Source: Alkaliphilus transvaalensis ATCC 700919
GTDB taxonomy: Bacteria; Bacillota; Clostridia; Peptostreptococcales; Natronincolaceae
Length of the DNA: 64,000 nt
NCBI RefSeq assembly: GCF_000621485.1
Contig: NZ_KK211288.1
Coordinates: forward strand, 1 to 64,000
Reading direction: 5' to 3'
Under the pieces are notes generated by a model, which ran no database searches, had not been told where the DNA came from, and worked only from the letters and a program-made list of their open reading frames with translations. Position 1 is the stretch's first letter; each line of letters opens with the position of its first letter. Made by a program: the position numbers and the translations under genes. Below, piece after piece: positions 18,360 through 27,163 of the stretch.

Positions 18360-18387
18360 CTTAACTAACTTAACTGATTGAATTGTC

Positions 18388-19074
18388 CTACTGAATCCAA
18401 GCTTTTAATTTTTCTAAATCCCTTACAATAATTTTTTTACCGCTAATATCAATTGACCCTTCCTTTTTGAACTGGCTCATAGCTCTGCTAACTGTCTCTC
18501 TAGCAGTACCAATCATATTAGCCAGCTCTTGTCTTGAAAGATTTAACTTCACTTCTATACCTTCTCTGCCCTCTACCCCATGTTCATTTGCCAACTTAAT
18601 AATTACTTGAGCTGTTCTCATGTAGGTATCTCCTAAAGCTAGTTCCTTTACTTTTTGTTGAGACGAAAATAGTTTTTTACTTAATACCTTTATAACTCTA
18701 AGGGCAATTTCCGAATTATTACTTATAAGATTTTCTAAGTCTCTGTTTCTAATCATTCCTACTACAGCATCCTCCAATACTTCTGATGAAGCAGGATAAT
18801 CCATATCATTAAACAAAGTTACTTCTGCAAATACATCCCCTTCTTTAAGAATTGCAAAAATTAGTTCCCTTCCATCGGGGGTGGTTTTAAAAATCTTAAC
18901 CTTTCCAGACTTGATAAAATAGAAGGCCTCTCCAGGATCTCCCTCCATAAAAATAATTGTCCCTTTTCTCATCTTTCTATCAATAGTCATTTCTCGAACA
19001 GTCTCTAAATCTTCATCATTTAAAGTTGAAAAAGCGGGTATTTTTCTTAAAATATCCTTTGTATTATTGATCAT
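18388..19074 (-). CDS. Crp/Fnr-family transcription regulator
   Basis: A 228-aa regulator with an N-terminal cyclic-nucleotide-type beta-barrel (KGTIIFMEGDPGEAFYFIKSG, GDVFAEVTLFN) and a C-terminal winged helix with LSRQELANMIGTARETVSRA, the recognition helix of this family. No Fe-S cysteine set as in Fnr is present. The heme-ligand pattern of CooA (Cys75/His77) is not seen either, so it is probably not a CO sensor of the CooA type. It is close to the cooS gene but on the other strand. A TGTGA-N6-TCAC site ahead of the DUF1858 gene is a plausible target. Confidence 0.9.
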   Translation of the reverse strand: MINNTKDILRKIPAFSTLNDEDLETVREMTIDRKMRKGTIIFMEGDPGEAFYFIKSGKVKIFKTTPDGRELIFAILKEGDVFAEVTLFNDMDYPASSEVLEDAVVGMIRNRDLENLISNNSEIALRVIKVLSKKLFSSQQKVKELALGDTYMRTAQVIIKLANEHGVEGREGIEVKLNLSRQELANMIGTARETVSRAMSQFKKEGSIDISGKKIIVRDLEKLKAWIQ

Positions 19075-19098
19075 TCAATGTCCCTCTTTCATACATTC

Positions 19099-19830
19099 TT
19101 ATATTCTAGCTACGATAATGGTTCCATAGGATTGATCACTATAGGGTTCTTCTTTAAAACTTCCATATAATTCTTCTACCTTAAAACCGACATCCTCTAG
19201 CATTTCTATTAGTTCATCACTTTTTAATGGATATAATGCTACGGAACTTTGATATATTTTTTCTTCCTTCTGAATAATTAATTCTGTATTAAAATAAATA
19301 AGACCATCCCTATATTCATAATTTCTTACTAAACTGATTTCCTCTTCTTTATTCTCAATGGTAGGTAAATTTTTAACGTCATATTTTAAGATTCGATCAT
19401 AATTAATAATTTGTAAAATCAGTTTTCCTGATTTCTTTAATAGGCTAAAAACTTCCCTTATCACTTGAAGAATCTCTTCCTTTGTCGTTAAATGTACAAG
19501 TGAATTGCCTATACAGAAGGCTGTTTCAAAAGAACTATTTTCAAAATTCCCCTTAAGGTTTTTCATATCACCAGCTATTGCCTTCACTTCCACCCCTAGC
19601 TTCTTAGCTTTTAAATTTAGGGCTTCTATCATTCCTTCATCTAAGTCTATTGCCGAAACATTGAAGCCCCCTTCTGCTAAAGGAATCGAATAGTTTCCTG
19701 TACCACAAGCTATATCTAATACATTTTTACCATTAATTCGTCTAGAGATAAATTCTAATTGAGGTTTACCTGTTGGGAAAATTGAATCATAATATTTGTT
19801 AAACTCTTCATAAAATCCCATATTAACCAT
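19099..19830 (-). CDS. Class I SAM-dependent methyltransferase
   Basis: About 244 aa with a standard Rossmann SAM site: VLDIACGTGNYSIPLAEGG (motif I), SAIDLDEGM (acidic motif II), IAGDMKNL, and FCIGNSLVHL after strand 4. The substrate is not evident. The start is set at ATG 19830, behind GAGAGGAG; an ATG at 19821 is also possible. It is 24 nt upstream of the Crp-family gene on the same strand and may be co-transcribed. Confidence 0.88.
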   Translation of the reverse strand: MVNMGFYEEFNKYYDSIFPTGKPQLEFISRRINGKNVLDIACGTGNYSIPLAEGGFNVSAIDLDEGMIEALNLKAKKLGVEVKAIAGDMKNLKGNFENSSFETAFCIGNSLVHLTTKEEILQVIREVFSLLKKSGKLILQIINYDRILKYDVKNLPTIENKEEEISLVRNYEYRDGLIYFNTELIIQKEEKIYQSSVALYPLKSDELIEMLEDVGFKVEELYGSFKEEPYSDQSYGTIIVARI

Positions 19831-20063
19831 TACTCCTCTCAACTTAGTATAAATGATCTTATATAAAATTCAAATACTTATCCTTATTAGTACCCATATA
19901 ACCCTATTTTAACATTTTTATGGAATTCTTGCTAATTCAATTTTTCTATCTTCATATTAAAGTAAAACTATTTATAGTGATAAAATCATTTAGACTATAT
20001 ACATAAGATACCTTTTTATAAGAGAAAATATAATGGATTAATGATAAGGGAGGTAATATTTTT

Positions 20064-22190
20064 ATGTCGAAGGATCAAGAAAACTTGCAAAATAGCACTA
20101 ATACCATTAGTCCCGGTAAAGTAAGCTTAAACGCTGAAGTACAAGGAATTAGTGGTACAAATGACCCAGAGCATCACCACGATTTACATGACAAGATTCA
20201 AATTAATTACGAAAACATTAAAAAGTCACCCCATCCCAATGATGTGTTTCAATGGCAAAGGGATCATATTAAGGTAGATGACCAAACACCACAGGGTTAC
20301 CCTATGAATGTCATCGTAGACCCAGCCATGAGGGAAATGTACCAAGTAGTACATAATGCCTCTTTAACCAATGTATTTGATCGTTTTTCTGAACAACAGC
20401 CCCAGTGTCGCTTTTGTGTAGAAGGACTTTCCTGTCAACTTTGTGCTAATGGACCTTGTAGAATCAGCCCTAAAGCCCCAAGGGGAGTCTGTGGTGTTGA
20501 CGCCCACACCATGGTATCTAGAAACTTTGTCTATCGTCATGTCACCATTGGAACATCAGCCAACATTTTTCATGCCCATCAAGCTGCTAGAACCCTTAAA
20601 GCTGCAGGCGAACACCCTGAAAGTGGACTAAAGATCCGTGATGTAGAAAAGTTAAAGCATTACGCCGGTATGGTGGGTCTGGACACAAATGTTGATGTTA
20701 ATCGGTTAGCCGTTGATTTCGCCCAATTTGTAATTGATGACATCCATAGACCAAGCCATGACCCTTCTAAACTTGTGGAAGCCTTTGCTCCCACTAAAAG
20801 AAAAGAACTTTGGAATAAGTTGGGTTTATTTCCAGGCGGTGGTTATAGTGAGATTGCCTATAGCCAGACTAAATGTATGACAAACTTTACATCTGATCCT
20901 ATAGACTTTTTACTTAATTCTGTCCGTTTAGGGGTTGCCAATGAGTATCAAGGTTTATTTGCCCTATGCATTTTACAAGAAATCTTAATAGGCACCCAAA
21001 AGATTGCAATGCAAAAGCAAAACATGGGGTTATTGAGCCCAGATATGGTTAATATCATTACAAATGGCCATATGCCCCTTTTAGCCCATGTTGCTATTGA
21101 AATGGCTTCATCGGACGAATGGCAGGAAAAGGCTCGTCAAATAGGTGCTAATGGCATTCAAATTTTTGGACATGTATGTGAAGGTCAACAACTTCTTAAC
21201 TATGAAGGTACTCAAAAGATGAGGGCCTATGGGGGACAAGAAGGAGAATGGTTATCTGAAGAGTATCTACTGGCAACTGGTGTAGTTGATTTGTTTATGT
21301 TTGACTATAACTGTACTGTTCCAACCCTACCTGTTTATGCTAAACGTTTTGGAACAAAACTTGTAAGTACTCACCCTGTCATTAAGCTTCAAGGGACTGA
21401 AACAATTGATTTTGTTCCTGAAAAAATGAATGAACAGGCAGAAAAAGTCTTGAATATGGCTTTAGATGCCTTCCAAAAGCGTCGTTCTGAAAATAGGGAA
21501 GTTTATGTTCCACCTTACACAACTGAGTGCATGGTGGGCTTCAGTACTGAATCAATAAGAGATGCCCTTGGTGGCTCTTTTGATCCTCTAATTGAACAAA
21601 TTGCCAATGGTAACATTAGAGGTATTGCAACAATTGTTGGCTGTACAACAGCCCGTTATGGTCAAGGTGGAAGTAATATCTTTAAAATTACTAAAGGATT
21701 AATAGAAAATAATATTCTAGTACTTTCTGGTGGCTGTACATCAGCTGTAATGGAATACACGGGTCTAGCCCATCCATCTGCCGCAGATGAAGCGGGTGAA
21801 GGATTAAAGGCTGTTTGTAAGCAATTAGGTATTCCACCAGTACTATCCTATGGTGCCTGTGTAGATATTGGAAAAATGACCCATACTGCAATGGAATTAG
21901 CCGATGCCTTAAATGTCGATACTGATAAACTTCCCCTTGTCATTGGCGCTCCTGAATATCTAGAGCAAAAAGCTGTAGCCGATGCCTGTACAGCTGTTGC
22001 TTTAGGTTGGTTAGTTCATGTCGCCCCAGTTCCTTCTGTTACTGGAAGTGATGTAGTGGTAAAAACCTTAACAGAAACTACCGAAACCCTTGGTTTAGGT
22101 AAACTAATGGTGGAATTAGATGCAGAAAAAACCATTCAGATTTATGTGGAACATATTGAAAAGAAGAGAAAAGAATTAGGGTTAAACTAA
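20064..22190 (+). CDS. cooS: Anaerobic Ni-carbon-monoxide dehydrogenase catalytic subunit
   Basis: Interconverts CO and CO2 at a [NiFe4S4] C-cluster. By alignment to the known CooS-II enzyme the ligands are all present: His336, Cys372, Cys417, Cys527, Cys558 and Cys599, with catalytic Lys636. The B-cluster cysteines are in the segment 124-140 (CQLCANGPC and VCG). The bridging D-cluster region reads CRFCVEGLSC: C115 and C118 remain, but the usual second D-cluster Cys (CooS-II Cys47) is Ser123. The protein is 708 aa, about 75 longer than typical, from an N-terminal extension with a His-rich patch (EHHHDLHD, 36-43). No cooF, cooC or acetyl-CoA synthase gene is nearby. A poor FNR-like dyad (TGATAAAATCA, 19978-19988) precedes it. 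Confidence 0.95.
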   Translation: MSKDQENLQNSTNTISPGKVSLNAEVQGISGTNDPEHHHDLHDKIQINYENIKKSPHPNDVFQWQRDHIKVDDQTPQGYPMNVIVDPAMREMYQVVHNASLTNVFDRFSEQQPQCRFCVEGLSCQLCANGPCRISPKAPRGVCGVDAHTMVSRNFVYRHVTIGTSANIFHAHQAARTLKAAGEHPESGLKIRDVEKLKHYAGMVGLDTNVDVNRLAVDFAQFVIDDIHRPSHDPSKLVEAFAPTKRKELWNKLGLFPGGGYSEIAYSQTKCMTNFTSDPIDFLLNSVRLGVANEYQGLFALCILQEILIGTQKIAMQKQNMGLLSPDMVNIITNGHMPLLAHVAIEMASSDEWQEKARQIGANGIQIFGHVCEGQQLLNYEGTQKMRAYGGQEGEWLSEEYLLATGVVDLFMFDYNCTVPTLPVYAKRFGTKLVSTHPVIKLQGTETIDFVPEKMNEQAEKVLNMALDAFQKRRSENREVYVPPYTTECMVGFSTESIRDALGGSFDPLIEQIANGNIRGIATIVGCTTARYGQGGSNIFKITKGLIENNILVLSGGCTSAVMEYTGLAHPSAADEAGEGLKAVCKQLGIPPVLSYGACVDIGKMTHTAMELADALNVDTDKLPLVIGAPEYLEQKAVADACTAVALGWLVHVAPVPSVTGSDVVVKTLTETTETLGLGKLMVELDAEKTIQIYVEHIEKKRKELGLN

Positions 22191-22262
22191 ATCTGATCAT
22201 TTTATAAAATCTAAATAACAAAAATTAAAGGAATTAGAGTAATTAAAATGTAGATTGATTTA

Positions 22263-22311
22263 AGGGGCTGTCTTATATGATTGTTTAAATCATAAAGACA
22301 GTCCTCTCTTT
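22263..22311 (+). terminator. Terminator of cooS
   Basis: GGGGCTGTCTT...AAGACAGTCCTC hairpin with an inner TGATTGTTTAAATCA stem, followed by TCTTT. Confidence 0.75.
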
Positions 22312-22424
22312 ACTTCTTAACTGATTTAATTTTAAAATACTTTTTACTGTACTTGACTTGATACTTTATGGCTATTGCAAAGTTCTACAAATTAGTCTTA
22401 CATTGGAGAATTTTAAAAATTAAT

Positions 22425-22442
22425 TTGTGATATTCATCACTT
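22425..22442. promoter_or_regulatory. Crp/Fnr-type operator
   Basis: TTGTGATATTCATCACTT fits TGTGA-N6-TCACA with one mismatch. A half-site TTTGTGATATAAATTATAG, containing a possible -10, follows within 20 bp. Confidence 0.6.
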
Positions 22443-22551
22443 CAGTTTGTGATATAAATTATAGGGTTTCATCTTATTTACCTGTATACTATTATTAAAG
22501 AAAGACATACAAATTTTAAATATATATCTTACTAACTAGGAGGTTTTAATT

Positions 22552-22737
22552 ATGACAATTACTAGAAATACATTAATTAGCGAGATTCTTAGAGCTAACC
22601 CAAATGCTGCTTCCATTTTAATGTCCTTTGGAATGGGATGCCTTGGTTGTCCATCTTCTCAAATGGAAACTTTAGAACAAGCGGCAATGGTACATGGTAT
22701 TGATGTAGATGCTATATTAGATAAATTAAATCAATAA
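22552..22737 (+). CDS. DUF1858 redox-disulfide domain protein
   Basis: A 61-aa protein made of a single DUF1858 domain, the hybrid-cluster-protein-associated disulfide domain. The family's cysteine pair is seen in MGCLGCPSS, after the typical LISEILRANPNAASILMSFGM start. It is cytoplasmic; the exact role of the family is unknown, with links to anaerobic redox and nitrosative stress. AGGAGG precedes the ATG. A Crp/Fnr-type operator upstream and a strong terminator downstream make it a single-gene unit. Confidence 0.9.
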   Translation: MTITRNTLISEILRANPNAASILMSFGMGCLGCPSSQMETLEQAAMVHGIDVDAILDKLNQ

Positions 22738-22763
22738 GCCCACCCACCATTCAATATGTTTTG

Positions 22764-22813
22764 CTAAGCCCAGTATGCTTGAATACATAATCATTCTAAG
22801 CTACTGGGCTTAG
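22764..22813 (+). terminator. Terminator of DUF1858 gene
   Basis: CTAAGCCCAGTA...CTACTGGGCTTAG hairpin of about 12 bp with a 20-nt loop. The T-run is weak. Confidence 0.7.
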
Positions 22814-22896
22814 TTATGCCTAAAACTTGATTCTCTTCTCTAAAAGAGTTAATATAAATAAGGTGGTAGGAACTATGTACAACAGGAGGAATAACA

Positions 22897-23907
22897 TTGA
22901 AAAAGTATATCTATGGTATTTTACTTTCTTTTATATTGGCACTAATCTCATCCTTTCTTAATGCCCATGTTCTATCTTTCATAGAGACTTTAACTATCGG
23001 AATTATGATAGCTATTATTATAAGAAATACGGTAGGAGTAAAGGATCTTTTTATCCCAGGGGTTACTTTTACAGCTAAGGAAATTTTAAAATGGGGTATT
23101 ATTCTCTTAGGTTTTCGCTTAAATTATATCACCCTATCCCAATTGGGCCTACCCGTTTTATTTATGATTGTTTTTATTGTTATTTCTGGTCAACTCTTAG
23201 CCTTCTTTATAGGTAAGGGTTTTGGTGTAAATAAAAAGTTATCCCTTCTGATGGGTGTAGGTTCTACGGTATGTGGAGCATCGGCCATTGCTGCTATTGC
23301 ACCAATTATGAAGTCTGAAGAAAGGGATACTACCCTTTCGATAGCAGTAATTAGCTTGTTAGAATCAATTGGAGTAATTATGTTTACTTTTTTTGCCTTT
23401 ATTGCACCTTTATCGGATACTGCCTTTGGTATATGGACAGGAACAACCCTTCAAGGCGTTGCCCATGCCATGGCTGCTGCCTATGCTAGAAGCCCAATAG
23501 CTGGTGAAATCGGAACATTAGTAAAGATGGCTAGAGTAACGCTATTAGCACCTATAGCTCTTTTTTATAGTTTTCACTTTAAGGGAGAACATCAAGGGAG
23601 TGGTTATCAGTTTAAGTTTCCTAGATATGTGCTAATTTTCATCTTTGTTGGGGTTATTGCTTCTCTAAACAGCCTTTACCAATTTATACCAGTAGCCCTT
23701 CATTTTGGAGAGATTGAAGTTAATCTTTTAGCCCAATTTTCCCTTCTAAGTAAATGGTTTATATTAATGGCAATCGTAGCGATTGGTTTGCAAACAGATA
23801 TTAAAGCCTTTAAAAACACAGCCTTACAAGCTCTACTTACCTGTAGCATGGTGTTTATATCAATTATTATGATCAGCCTTGGCTTATTAAAGATTTTTCG
23901 ATTATAG
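22897..23907 (+). CDS. YeiH-family putative sulfate/anion exporter
   Basis: A 336-aa polytopic membrane protein (UPF0324, YeiH) with about ten hydrophobic helices. The family signature GVGSTVCGASAIAAIAP is present near residue 120, and TLQGVAHAMAAAYA near 190. Members are annotated as sulfate exporters on thin evidence. It starts with TTG behind AGGAGG and has its own terminator. No CysE/CysH or LysR gene lies beside it to fix the substrate. Confidence 0.88.
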   Translation: MKKYIYGILLSFILALISSFLNAHVLSFIETLTIGIMIAIIIRNTVGVKDLFIPGVTFTAKEILKWGIILLGFRLNYITLSQLGLPVLFMIVFIVISGQLLAFFIGKGFGVNKKLSLLMGVGSTVCGASAIAAIAPIMKSEERDTTLSIAVISLLESIGVIMFTFFAFIAPLSDTAFGIWTGTTLQGVAHAMAAAYARSPIAGEIGTLVKMARVTLLAPIALFYSFHFKGEHQGSGYQFKFPRYVLIFIFVGVIASLNSLYQFIPVALHFGEIEVNLLAQFSLLSKWFILMAIVAIGLQTDIKAFKNTALQALLTCSMVFISIIMISLGLLKIFRL

Positions 23908-23958
23908 CCCTAAGTTCTAAATTAAATTTTTATCTTTTATAATTTACTATGTAATCTT

Positions 23959-24012
23959 AACTCCCTTATAATACAATGATGTTTAATAAACCTGTATTAG
24001 AGGGAGTTTTAT
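23959..24012 (+). terminator. Terminator of the YeiH-family gene
   Basis: AACTCCCT-TATAATACA...TGTATTAGAGGGAGTT hairpin followed by TTATGTTTTTTT. Confidence 0.8.
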
Positions 24013-24030
24013 GTTTTTTTTATTTACCTA

Positions 24031-24061
24031 TTGACCCTAACGTAACGTAATAGATTAATAT
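24031..24061 (+). promoter_or_regulatory. MerR-type promoter with long spacer
   Basis: TTGACC (24031-24036) and TAATAT (24056-24061) are separated by 19 bp. The spacer contains the partial dyad CTAACGT-A-ACGTAATAG, typical of promoters that MerR proteins activate by untwisting. Confidence 0.6.
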
Positions 24062-24116
24062 ATAATTGCAAGGATAAACTACAACATATTAAGAACAAAG
24101 TTAAGGAGAGATGGTT

Positions 24117-24881
24117 ATGAAGTATAAGATTAAGGAAGTGGCAGATTTAGTGGGGATTAGCGTTCGGACACTTCATCACTATGACGAAATTGGCCTATTA
24201 AAGCCCCAGACTGTCCCATCTAACGGATATAGAATTTATACAAAAAATGACCTGGAAAGACTACAGCAAATTTTGTTTTTTAGGGAATTAGATTTTTCCT
24301 TGCAGGAGATTAAAGCCTTTCTTGATAACCCATCCTTTGACAGAGTAAAGACATTAGAGCTTCATAAGGAATTGCTGGTTAAAAAGAAAAAGAGGCTAGA
24401 AAATATTATTGACTCTGTTGAAAAAACCATTGAGTCTATTGAAGGAGGAAAAGAAATGAGTAGAAATGAAATGTTTAATAGTTTTGACATGACTGAGATT
24501 GAAAAGCATAAGGAAAAATATGCAGAAGAAACTAAGCAAAAATATGGTGACTCCGATGCCTACAAAGAAAGTATGAGAAGAACATCAAAATATTCTAAAG
24601 ATGACTGGGCTAATATCATGGGAAATGCTAATGAGATCTACCTAAAGATTGCAAATCTAATGGATGAAAACCCTGCTAACCAACAGGTTCAGGAAGCTGT
24701 AGGGGAATGGCGACAACATATTACTGACTATTTCTATGACTGCACCCCAGAAATTTTTAGGGGTTTAGGTGACTTGTATGTTACAGATGAGAGATTTACT
24801 AAAAACATTGATAAAATTAAAGAAGGTTTAGCTCAATTTTTAAAGGAAGCCATGGATATTTATTGTGATAATCTAGAGTAA
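24117..24881 (+). CDS. MerR-family regulator with TipAS domain
   Basis: A 254-aa transcription regulator. Residues 1-~70 are the MerR winged helix (IKEVADLVGISVRTLHHYDEIGLLKP), followed by a long coiled-coil dimer helix (LLVKKKKRLENIIDSVEKTI) and a C-terminal TipAS drug-binding-like domain (~120-254). TipA-like proteins autoactivate their gene on binding a ligand, often an antibiotic. The 19-bp-spacer promoter upstream fits autoregulation. The start is ATG 24117, eight nt after AGGAG, rather than ATG 24111. No target transporter is adjacent. Confidence 0.92.
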   Translation: MKYKIKEVADLVGISVRTLHHYDEIGLLKPQTVPSNGYRIYTKNDLERLQQILFFRELDFSLQEIKAFLDNPSFDRVKTLELHKELLVKKKKRLENIIDSVEKTIESIEGGKEMSRNEMFNSFDMTEIEKHKEKYAEETKQKYGDSDAYKESMRRTSKYSKDDWANIMGNANEIYLKIANLMDENPANQQVQEAVGEWRQHITDYFYDCTPEIFRGLGDLYVTDERFTKNIDKIKEGLAQFLKEAMDIYCDNLE

Positions 24882-25046
24882 AAAGAACACTAGAACATTA
24901 CACTTTTCCAAGATAGCATATTTTGATAACATATTATTATCTCACTTTATGTTACGATAATGAAAAGGTAATTCTCCCCATGGTGGTATTGCCCCATAGT
25001 GAATTTTACTGCTTAATCATTCAGTAGTGTAGATTAGAGTATTAGA

Positions 25047-25096
25047 AAAGCCCAACACTAGTATAACCACCTATAGGATAGTGTTGGGCTTTTTTC
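25047..25096. terminator. Bidirectional terminator
   Basis: AAAAGCCCAACACTA...TAGTGTTGGGCTTTTTT, a long hairpin between the converging MerR and activase genes. The final bases touch the activase stop codon. Confidence 0.85.
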
Positions 25097-26079
25097 TATG
25101 CTAACTTCTCTTTATCCTTTTCTATGTTGTTACTCCACTTACCACATTTATCTCCCCAACGGGCAGTTAGTTGCCCGTCCTTCATAATTTCAATAACTTC
25201 ACACACATTAGAGCAGTCTTCACATTCAAAACCCTTTACTTGATAGCCTGAATGAACTATATCAAAACCTTTAAAGACTGTTGATTTATTCTTGGCTGCA
25301 TGTTCTTGGGCTAATAAACAACAACCAATAGCCCCCATAACCTCATGATGGGGAGGAACTAAAACTTCACAGCCTAGGGCTTCTTCAAAGGATTTCTTAA
25401 TTCCTACATTTGCAGCTACCCCTCCCTGGAATACTACGGGGCCTACTAGATCTTTACCTTTTCCTAAGTTGTTTAGGAAATTTCTTACTAGTGCGTCACA
25501 TAAACCTTTAATGATATCCTCTTGGTTATGCCCCAATTGTTGCTTATGGATCATATCTGATTCTGCAAATACAGCGCATCTGCCAGCTATTCTAACAGGA
25601 TTTTTTGAAGATAGGGCCTTTTGACCAAATTCATGAATAGGTATATCTAACCGAGCTGCTTGTCGATCTAGAAAAGAACCTGTACCTGCAGCACATACGG
25701 TATTCATTGCAAAATCACTAATAATGCCGTTTTTCAATAGGATAATTTTAGAATCTTGTCCACCAATCTCAAAGATGGTACGCACCCCATCAACAAAATT
25801 TAAAGCAGCTATTCCATGGGCTGTAATTTCATTTTTAATCACATCTGCCCCTACAATCATTGAAGCTAAATGTCTACCACTGCCGGTTGTTCCTACTCCT
25901 TTAACCTTTATTTCTTCAGTTATTTGAGTTTGAATCTCCTGTAAGCCTCTCTTAACAGCATCTATAGGTTTTCCTTGGGTTTTAGTATAAACCTTCCCTA
26001 AAATTTCTTTATTTTCATCCATTAATACAACATTTGTACTAACAGAGCCAACATCAATACCCAGATAGCAGTTTTTCAT
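25096..26079 (-). CDS. BadF/HgdC-type acyl-CoA dehydratase activase ATPase
   Basis: An ASKHA ATPase that couples ATP hydrolysis to low-potential electron transfer into 2-hydroxyacyl-CoA dehydratases or related enzymes. It shows LGIDVGSVSTNVVLMD, GGQDSKII, VCAAGTGSFLDRQA (Cys of the bridging cluster), RCAVFAESD and GGVAANVGIK. A C-terminal extra segment with CEDCSNVC and DKC adds four cysteines. The start is ATG 26079; a GTG three nt earlier is possible. It overlaps the upstream gene by ~26 nt. The target enzyme is not in the window. Confidence 0.9.
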   Translation of the reverse strand: MKNCYLGIDVGSVSTNVVLMDENKEILGKVYTKTQGKPIDAVKRGLQEIQTQITEEIKVKGVGTTGSGRHLASMIVGADVIKNEITAHGIAALNFVDGVRTIFEIGGQDSKIILLKNGIISDFAMNTVCAAGTGSFLDRQAARLDIPIHEFGQKALSSKNPVRIAGRCAVFAESDMIHKQQLGHNQEDIIKGLCDALVRNFLNNLGKGKDLVGPVVFQGGVAANVGIKKSFEEALGCEVLVPPHHEVMGAIGCCLLAQEHAAKNKSTVFKGFDIVHSGYQVKGFECEDCSNVCEVIEIMKDGQLTARWGDKCGKWSNNIEKDKEKLA

Positions 26080-27163
26080 CACGCTTCATCTCCCTTCTTC
26101 TTTTCAGTAGGTCTACAAAGGCCTCTAATCTAGTCGTGTAACCGGCATCTCCTGTCAATTCGTCAACAATAAAGCATAGATATGGAATATCAAAATCCTT
26201 CTCTATAGTTGGCATTATGCTTTGGGCTACTATTTCTGGCATACAAGTAAAAGGATAGATTTGTATTATTCCATCAAAACCCTCTTTAGCAAACTTAACA
26301 GAGTATCCTATAGTTTCTCTTGCGTGGCCTCCGATCATGGTTTTCATGTAGGGCTTTGCTGCCTCTGTTATTTCTTTTTCTAATGTGATTCCTAATGGAT
26401 GAAGATATAGATGCTCTGTTAACCATCTGCTTACCTTCAATGATTTCTCTATTTCTACTCCCATTTCTCCAAGCTTTCTTTCTACATTTAAATTAACAAA
26501 GGGCTCAATAATGGTATAAATCTCTCCAACAATCCCCACTTTAATTATTTCTTTATTGGGGTCTTCCTCTATAGTCATAACTTGATCTCTAGTTTTCTGA
26601 ATTAGCTGAGAAACTTCATGATAGCCTTTAGCATTTCTAATTTCTTTATGTAGTTTTTCTAAATAGAAATCTACTTCACCTATTTGCTTTTGCCTAGGGC
26701 GTTTATAGTAGGCTAAGTCATCTAATGCATCGATTTGGTACAATATTTTTGTTCCCTTTGCTAAAGCTCTTATGATTTTATAAGGATTTTTAGTACCTGT
26801 TAGCTGAAAGATTCTTCCTAAAAAAGTTTTGTAGTCTCCCTGGGGTGGATCAAATAAAATAAAGTTAAGATCATGACCTAGTTCACTCAAAATTTCTTTT
26901 TGTTGGATTGAGTAATATCCAAAGCGACAAGGACCACAGCTTCCTGATATTAATATTGTATCTGCCCCTTGACGAATACTTTCGATATAGTTTCCTATAT
27001 TTATTTTTAGGGGTAGGCAAATTGATTCTGGTGAATACTTTGTTCCAATTTCTAAAGTATCTTTACTACATTCTGGTGGTAGAATATTCTCTACGTTCAG
27101 TTCATCTAATAAAACTTTAGTTGCCATATATTGATTACCCATGTGCGGAAAGGTTACCTTCAT
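26054..27163 (-). CDS. Acyl-CoA dehydratase activase-related protein, C-terminal-type half
   Basis: A 369-aa protein of the 2-hydroxyacyl-CoA dehydratase / HgdB-like superfamily, usually found as part of a ~1,400-aa fused activase protein. Cysteines that could hold Fe-S clusters occur in PPECSK, SICLPL, GSCGPCRFGYY and YPFTCMPE. The start is ATG 27163, seven nt after GGAGG. It overlaps the downstream ATPase gene and the upstream gene, an arrangement implying translational coupling and a complex. The catalytic role is unknown. Confidence 0.82.
   Translation of the reverse strand: MKVTFPHMGNQYMATKVLLDELNVENILPPECSKDTLEIGTKYSPESICLPLKINIGNYIESIRQGADTILISGSCGPCRFGYYSIQQKEILSELGHDLNFILFDPPQGDYKTFLGRIFQLTGTKNPYKIIRALAKGTKILYQIDALDDLAYYKRPRQKQIGEVDFYLEKLHKEIRNAKGYHEVSQLIQKTRDQVMTIEEDPNKEIIKVGIVGEIYTIIEPFVNLNVERKLGEMGVEIEKSLKVSRWLTEHLYLHPLGITLEKEITEAAKPYMKTMIGGHARETIGYSVKFAKEGFDGIIQIYPFTCMPEIVAQSIMPTIEKDFDIPYLCFIVDELTGDAGYTTRLEAFVDLLKRRREMKRDEKLLSGY

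Larger units (their letters stand above)
22191..22551. other. Intergenic region between cooS and DUF1858 gene
   Basis: About 360 bp. It holds the cooS terminator and a Crp/Fnr-type operator with promoter for the next gene. No ORF or RNA gene is visible in the remainder. Confidence 0.6.

Noticed and set aside
18388-19074. CooA-type CO sensor for cooS
   Set aside because: The Cys/His heme-ligand pattern of CooA is not seen, and there is no coo operon; called Crp/Fnr family only.
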